In this document: one piece after another, positions 61,159 through 64,000 of the stretch
Layout of the letters: each line of letters starts with the position of its first letter
Numbering within the stretch: the stretch's first letter is position 1
Assembly (NCBI GenBank): GCA_030648295.1
Contig: JAUSID010000240.1
Location: 1-64,000 of the forward strand
DNA from: Opitutaceae bacterium
GTDB lineage: Bacteria; Verrucomicrobiota; Verrucomicrobiia; Opitutales; Opitutaceae
Direction of reading: 5' to 3'
Length of the DNA stretch: 64,000 nt
Notes under the pieces: generated by a model
What the model was told of the DNA's origin: nothing
The model's database searches: none
The model's input: only the letters and a program-made list of their open reading frames with translations
Made by a program: the position numbers and the translations under genes

Positions 61159-62715
61159 ATGAACCGAACCAAGCCGAATGGGATCCCGCGTCGTCAATTC
61201 ATCACCGGCAACGCGTCGGCCGCCTTGGCCGCGAGTGTCACGGGAAGCACTTCGGCCGCGGCGACCGCCGCTCGGCGCGGCCCGTCGATAATCCAGCAGG
61301 AAAACGCCCGCGAGGGCGCGCTCGACTGGCAGCTCACGCGCGTGCGTGTCGACCGCGTCAAGGGCGGCCAGCCCAACGAGGCGTATCGTTCCACGCTGAT
61401 CGAAGGTTATTGCTCGCGGCAGAGCGTGGCCGCCGGCGAGACGATCGAGTTCATGGTGAGCACCAATCCGGCCGTGCCCTTCGGGCTCGAGATATTTCGC
61501 ACGGGTTATTACGGCGGTCGCGGCGCGAGGTTGATGGCCACCCTCGGGCCGTTTCGCGGCCTCCGGCAACCCGAGCCCGCCGCGGGCGAGCGGCGGTTGA
61601 ACGAATGCGCCTGGACGCCCAGCGCCGCGCTGAAGATTCCGCCGGACTGGCCGAGCGGCGTCTATCTCGGCCGGCTCACCACGCGGCCGGAAAAAGAGAA
61701 CACGCCGTATTGGCAGAGCTACGTCGTCTTCATCGTGCGCGACAACCGTCCCGCGGACATTCTGTTCCAATGCAGCGACAACACCTGGCAGGCGTACAAC
61801 CGCTGGCCCGGCACCTACTCGCTCTACGATGACGGCACCCCGTCGATGACCTCGACGCCTCACGTGGAGGTGAGCTTCGACCGACCGTACGGCAAGTATC
61901 GGCAGATCTATGACAACCCGCAGTCGGTCGGCAGCGGCGAATGGCTTTGCTGGGAATTTCCCCTCGCCTACTGGCTCGAGCAGCACGGCTACGACGTCAG
62001 CTACTGTTCCCAGAGCGACATGCTGGCGGCGGAGCGCGGGCTGAAGTGCAAGGTCTTCCTGAGCGTCGGGCACGACGAGTATTGGGACGAGCGCACCTAC
62101 CACGCGGTCGCCGCGATGCGCGACGCCGGTGTCAACCTGCTTTTCCTGTCCGGCAACGCGGTCTGCTGGGTGAGTCCGTTCAGCCCCAGCGCGCGCGGCG
62201 TGCCGAACCGGCGGATACACCGGGCGGCGCCGTACGGCGGGCTGGCGCGGCAGAAGAGTTTCGACGAGCGCAAGCTCTACACGACCGTCGGACCCGACGA
62301 GGGACTCCTGATGGGCGCGGTGAACGTCATCCCGGTCAATGGCGGCGGCGACTGGATTGTCGTGAAGCCCGAACACTGGATGTTCGAGGGCACCGGCATG
62401 AAGAAGGGTGATCGCATCCCCGGGCTGATCGGTTGGGAGTATCACGGTGACCCGGCGAAGATTCGCGGACTCGAGGTGGTCGCCGAGGGGACCGCCTGGA
62501 AAAGCGGCACGGTGCCACAGCACTGGACGGCGACGGTATATCCAGGGCCGAAAAGGAATTTCGTCTTCAACGCGGCCACGATCTTCTGGTCCCAGGCGCT
62601 CTCCTCGCCTCCCGGGCACATGCTGCCCTGGTCGCATTTCAACCGGCCGCACGGCCCCGACGAGCGCGTCCGGCGAATCACGCGCAACCTGCTCGACCGC
62701 GCGATCCGTTCCTGA
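61159..62715 (+). CDS. Tat-exported N,N-dimethylformamidase beta-subunit-like protein
   Basis: A 518-residue protein with a twin-arginine signal (IPRRQFITGNASAALAASVT). The body matches the large-subunit family of N,N-dimethylformamidase: an N-terminal beta-sandwich (IEGYCSRQSVAAGETIEFMV, IFRTGYYGGRGARLM), then VFIVRDNRPADILFQCSDNT then WQAYNRWPGTYSLYDDG, LSVGHDEYWDERTYHAV (HDEYW around residue 305) and NLLFLSGNAVCWVSPF. The Tyr/Glu-containing iron site of the characterised enzyme lies in such segments. Most family members have no known substrate, and no small alpha subunit is seen nearby. The frame is open far upstream, but the ATG at 61159 starts the Tat signal. Confidence 0.8.
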   Translation: MNRTKPNGIPRRQFITGNASAALAASVTGSTSAAATAARRGPSIIQQENAREGALDWQLTRVRVDRVKGGQPNEAYRSTLIEGYCSRQSVAAGETIEFMVSTNPAVPFGLEIFRTGYYGGRGARLMATLGPFRGLRQPEPAAGERRLNECAWTPSAALKIPPDWPSGVYLGRLTTRPEKENTPYWQSYVVFIVRDNRPADILFQCSDNTWQAYNRWPGTYSLYDDGTPSMTSTPHVEVSFDRPYGKYRQIYDNPQSVGSGEWLCWEFPLAYWLEQHGYDVSYCSQSDMLAAERGLKCKVFLSVGHDEYWDERTYHAVAAMRDAGVNLLFLSGNAVCWVSPFSPSARGVPNRRIHRAAPYGGLARQKSFDERKLYTTVGPDEGLLMGAVNVIPVNGGGDWIVVKPEHWMFEGTGMKKGDRIPGLIGWEYHGDPAKIRGLEVVAEGTAWKSGTVPQHWTATVYPGPKRNFVFNAATIFWSQALSSPPGHMLPWSHFNRPHGPDERVRRITRNLLDRAIRS

Positions 62716-62808
62716 GCGCATCGGCCCGCTGGCACTTCGGCTTGCTGGCGCTCGCCGCTACGGAGTGGATCCGCTCTGGCGCGACGATTCGCCCGCGCTT
62801 TGAACTCA

Positions 62809-63795
62809 CTACGCCCCCGTCGGCGTATGCGCTCCCCCGCGCCACGGCCGCGCGCGCTTCAGCGGCGCGCCGAGGATCTGCCGCGCGATACCCGCATCCT
62901 GCTCGACCTGGAAGTCGAACATGCCGACACAGAGGAAGTCGGCGCCGTTCTCGAACGCGTAGCGAAAACCCTCGGCCGGCTTGATCGCGCCGGCGCCGAG
63001 CACCTTGTAGGCGATCCACGGCTTCACGTTGGTGCGCATGAATGCCATCGTCTGTTCGGGCGTTTCCTCAAACACGCTGTCGAGCCGCGGCATCGGGCCG
63101 GCCGACCAGTATTTCTTTTCGTTGAACGTCTTCATCCAGAAGTCGACGTCCACCCCGCGGTTCGAGAGCGCCACCGGCACCGCGGTCATGTGGGCACCGA
63201 TCCCGGCGAGCAGCCCGTTTTTTCGGATCAGCTCGACCGCCTTCGCCAGATCATCGATGCGCCGGTTCTGCACATACGCGTCGGCGACGCCGCCATGGAC
63301 GAAGGCGGCGTGGGCCCCGGTATCGACTGCCTTCAGAATGGCGGACTTCCAGTCATCCTGCGGCAGCGTGCACTGGGCAATCCACTGGAGCTTGCCGCCT
63401 TCGGCATACCAGTAGTCAGTGATGAGCCGCACGACCTGGTCGTCCACGCGCAGCACCGCCGTGTTGATGCCGTTTTCCTCACACTTCCGCCACGTGGCGT
63501 GGATTTTTTCCACGGTGAAGTACTGCTTCAGCAGCGCCGACACATAGATGAGGTCGCGGCTGTGGGCGAACCCGCTCGTGAGGTTGCCGCCGCAAATCAG
63601 CCGGCTGATTTCGAGCTTGCCGATCTTGCCCCTCGGCATCGCCGCTGCCCGGGCGGGCAGCGCAGGCGCGGGCACGGCGGCGCCGGTGCTGGCGGCGCGA
63701 AGCGCATGCTCCTCGAAATTAAACGCGAGCCCCGCCGCCGCCGGCGCAAGCAAGGTTGATTTTAGAAACCGCCGCCGATTCAAGTTTGATTTCAT
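62809..63795 (-). CDS. Tat-exported TIM-barrel-like hypothetical protein
   Basis: A 328-residue protein from the ATG at 63795 with a twin-arginine signal (LNRRRFLKSTLLAPAAAGLA). The mature part has alternating helix/strand segments (ISRLICGGNLTSGFAHSRDL, NGINTAVLRVDDQVVRLITD, LAKAVELIRKNGLLAGIGAH, NVKPWIAYKVLGAGAIKPAE, NGADFLCVGMFDFQVEQDAG) that fit a TIM barrel, near the aldo/keto-reductase-like exported proteins of Verrucomicrobiota and Planctomycetota. No catalytic tetrad can be identified. The C terminus (RARPWRGGAHTPTGA) may be read-through. The upstream frame to 63957 is Arg/Ala-rich and probably non-coding. Confidence 0.72.
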   Translation of the reverse strand: MKSNLNRRRFLKSTLLAPAAAGLAFNFEEHALRAASTGAAVPAPALPARAAAMPRGKIGKLEISRLICGGNLTSGFAHSRDLIYVSALLKQYFTVEKIHATWRKCEENGINTAVLRVDDQVVRLITDYWYAEGGKLQWIAQCTLPQDDWKSAILKAVDTGAHAAFVHGGVADAYVQNRRIDDLAKAVELIRKNGLLAGIGAHMTAVPVALSNRGVDVDFWMKTFNEKKYWSAGPMPRLDSVFEETPEQTMAFMRTNVKPWIAYKVLGAGAIKPAEGFRYAFENGADFLCVGMFDFQVEQDAGIARQILGAPLKRARPWRGGAHTPTGA

Positions 63796-64000
63796 AAGCG
63801 ACGCGGCCGAACGCCGCGATGTTGTTGGGGGTGCACTGGTGGCCGGTGGTGCGAACAGACGCGGGCGCACGCCGTCGAACCGACGGCGCGCACCACGACG
63901 CAATGGTCGCAAGCCCGCATGACGCCGCGATGCTGACCGGTCACGCCGCACGGACAATTTCGAACCGCCCTAACGTCAATCGACGCGGTGCCTTGGCCAA

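Noticed and set aside
60910-62721. 603-codon open frame on the minus strand
   Set aside because: Antisense to the end of the MdtC-like gene and the dimethylformamidase-like gene; no recognisable domain.

Overview
The window is high-GC bacterial DNA that reads as a member of the Verrucomicrobiota, most likely an Opitutaceae-like organism. This is inferred from gene content only: a large TonB-dependent receptor next to DUF4838 proteins, several formylglycine sulfatases, a GH29 fucosidase, NIPSNAP and Tat-exported TIM-barrel proteins, YXWGXW, DUF1501 and DUF5989 families, and a lipoprotein of the polysaccharide-export type. No rRNA or other phylogenetic marker is present, so the family assignment is a judgement.

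Layout. 0.1-9.6 kb (minus strand): a glycan-use block with a TonB-dependent receptor, two DUF4838 proteins and a PL6-like lyase carrying a C-terminal concanavalin-like domain. 9.6-12.3 kb: small or decayed genes and repeats. 12.3-17.8 kb: a NodU/TobZ-type carbamoyltransferase, SxtJ-like and DUF5989 membrane proteins, then an outward pentapeptide-repeat protein and an SGNH-hydrolase/TPR membrane protein. 18-24 kb: a Tat-exported sugar-isomerase-like protein, a DUF1501 pseudogene, a membrane PQQ-propeller protein and a third DUF4838 protein. 24-26 kb: housekeeping lipA and AMP nucleosidase. 26.7-29.9 kb: a three-gene set (glucarate-dehydratase-like, HpcH/HpaI aldolase, tartronate-semialdehyde-reductase-like) that can be read as a complete aldarate-to-glycerate route. 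30-33 kb: NIPSNAP and DUF3300 proteins. 33-39.5 kb: a tight minus-strand operon of GH29 fucosidase, sulfatase, VanZ and TPR/GT-C-like protein, with a sulfatase pseudogene beside it. 40-47 kb: a MetE-like protein, a lone receiver domain, another sulfatase, and an operon of a beta-propeller protein, DUF2085 and a radical SAM protein. 47.5-53 kb: a YXWGXW protein, tRNA-Leu(GAG), pyrD, an acidic-tail protein, a Wza-like lipoprotein and hemB. 53.3-61 kb: an MdtABC-type RND efflux operon. 61-64 kb: a dimethylformamidase-beta-like protein and a Tat-exported TIM-barrel-like protein.

The accessory genes mostly serve uptake and breakdown of acidic or sulfated glycans: receptor, lyase, fucosidase, sulfatases and uronate/aldarate catabolism. 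The other theme is the intergenic DNA. Almost every gap over 150 bp carries palindromic repeats from at least ten families, including a 134-bp element present in two inverted copies 35 kb apart, a terminal-inverted-repeat element that sits in frame inside the DUF2085 gene, and five degenerate heptanucleotide arrays. No CRISPR array, prophage, transposase gene or integrase was found.
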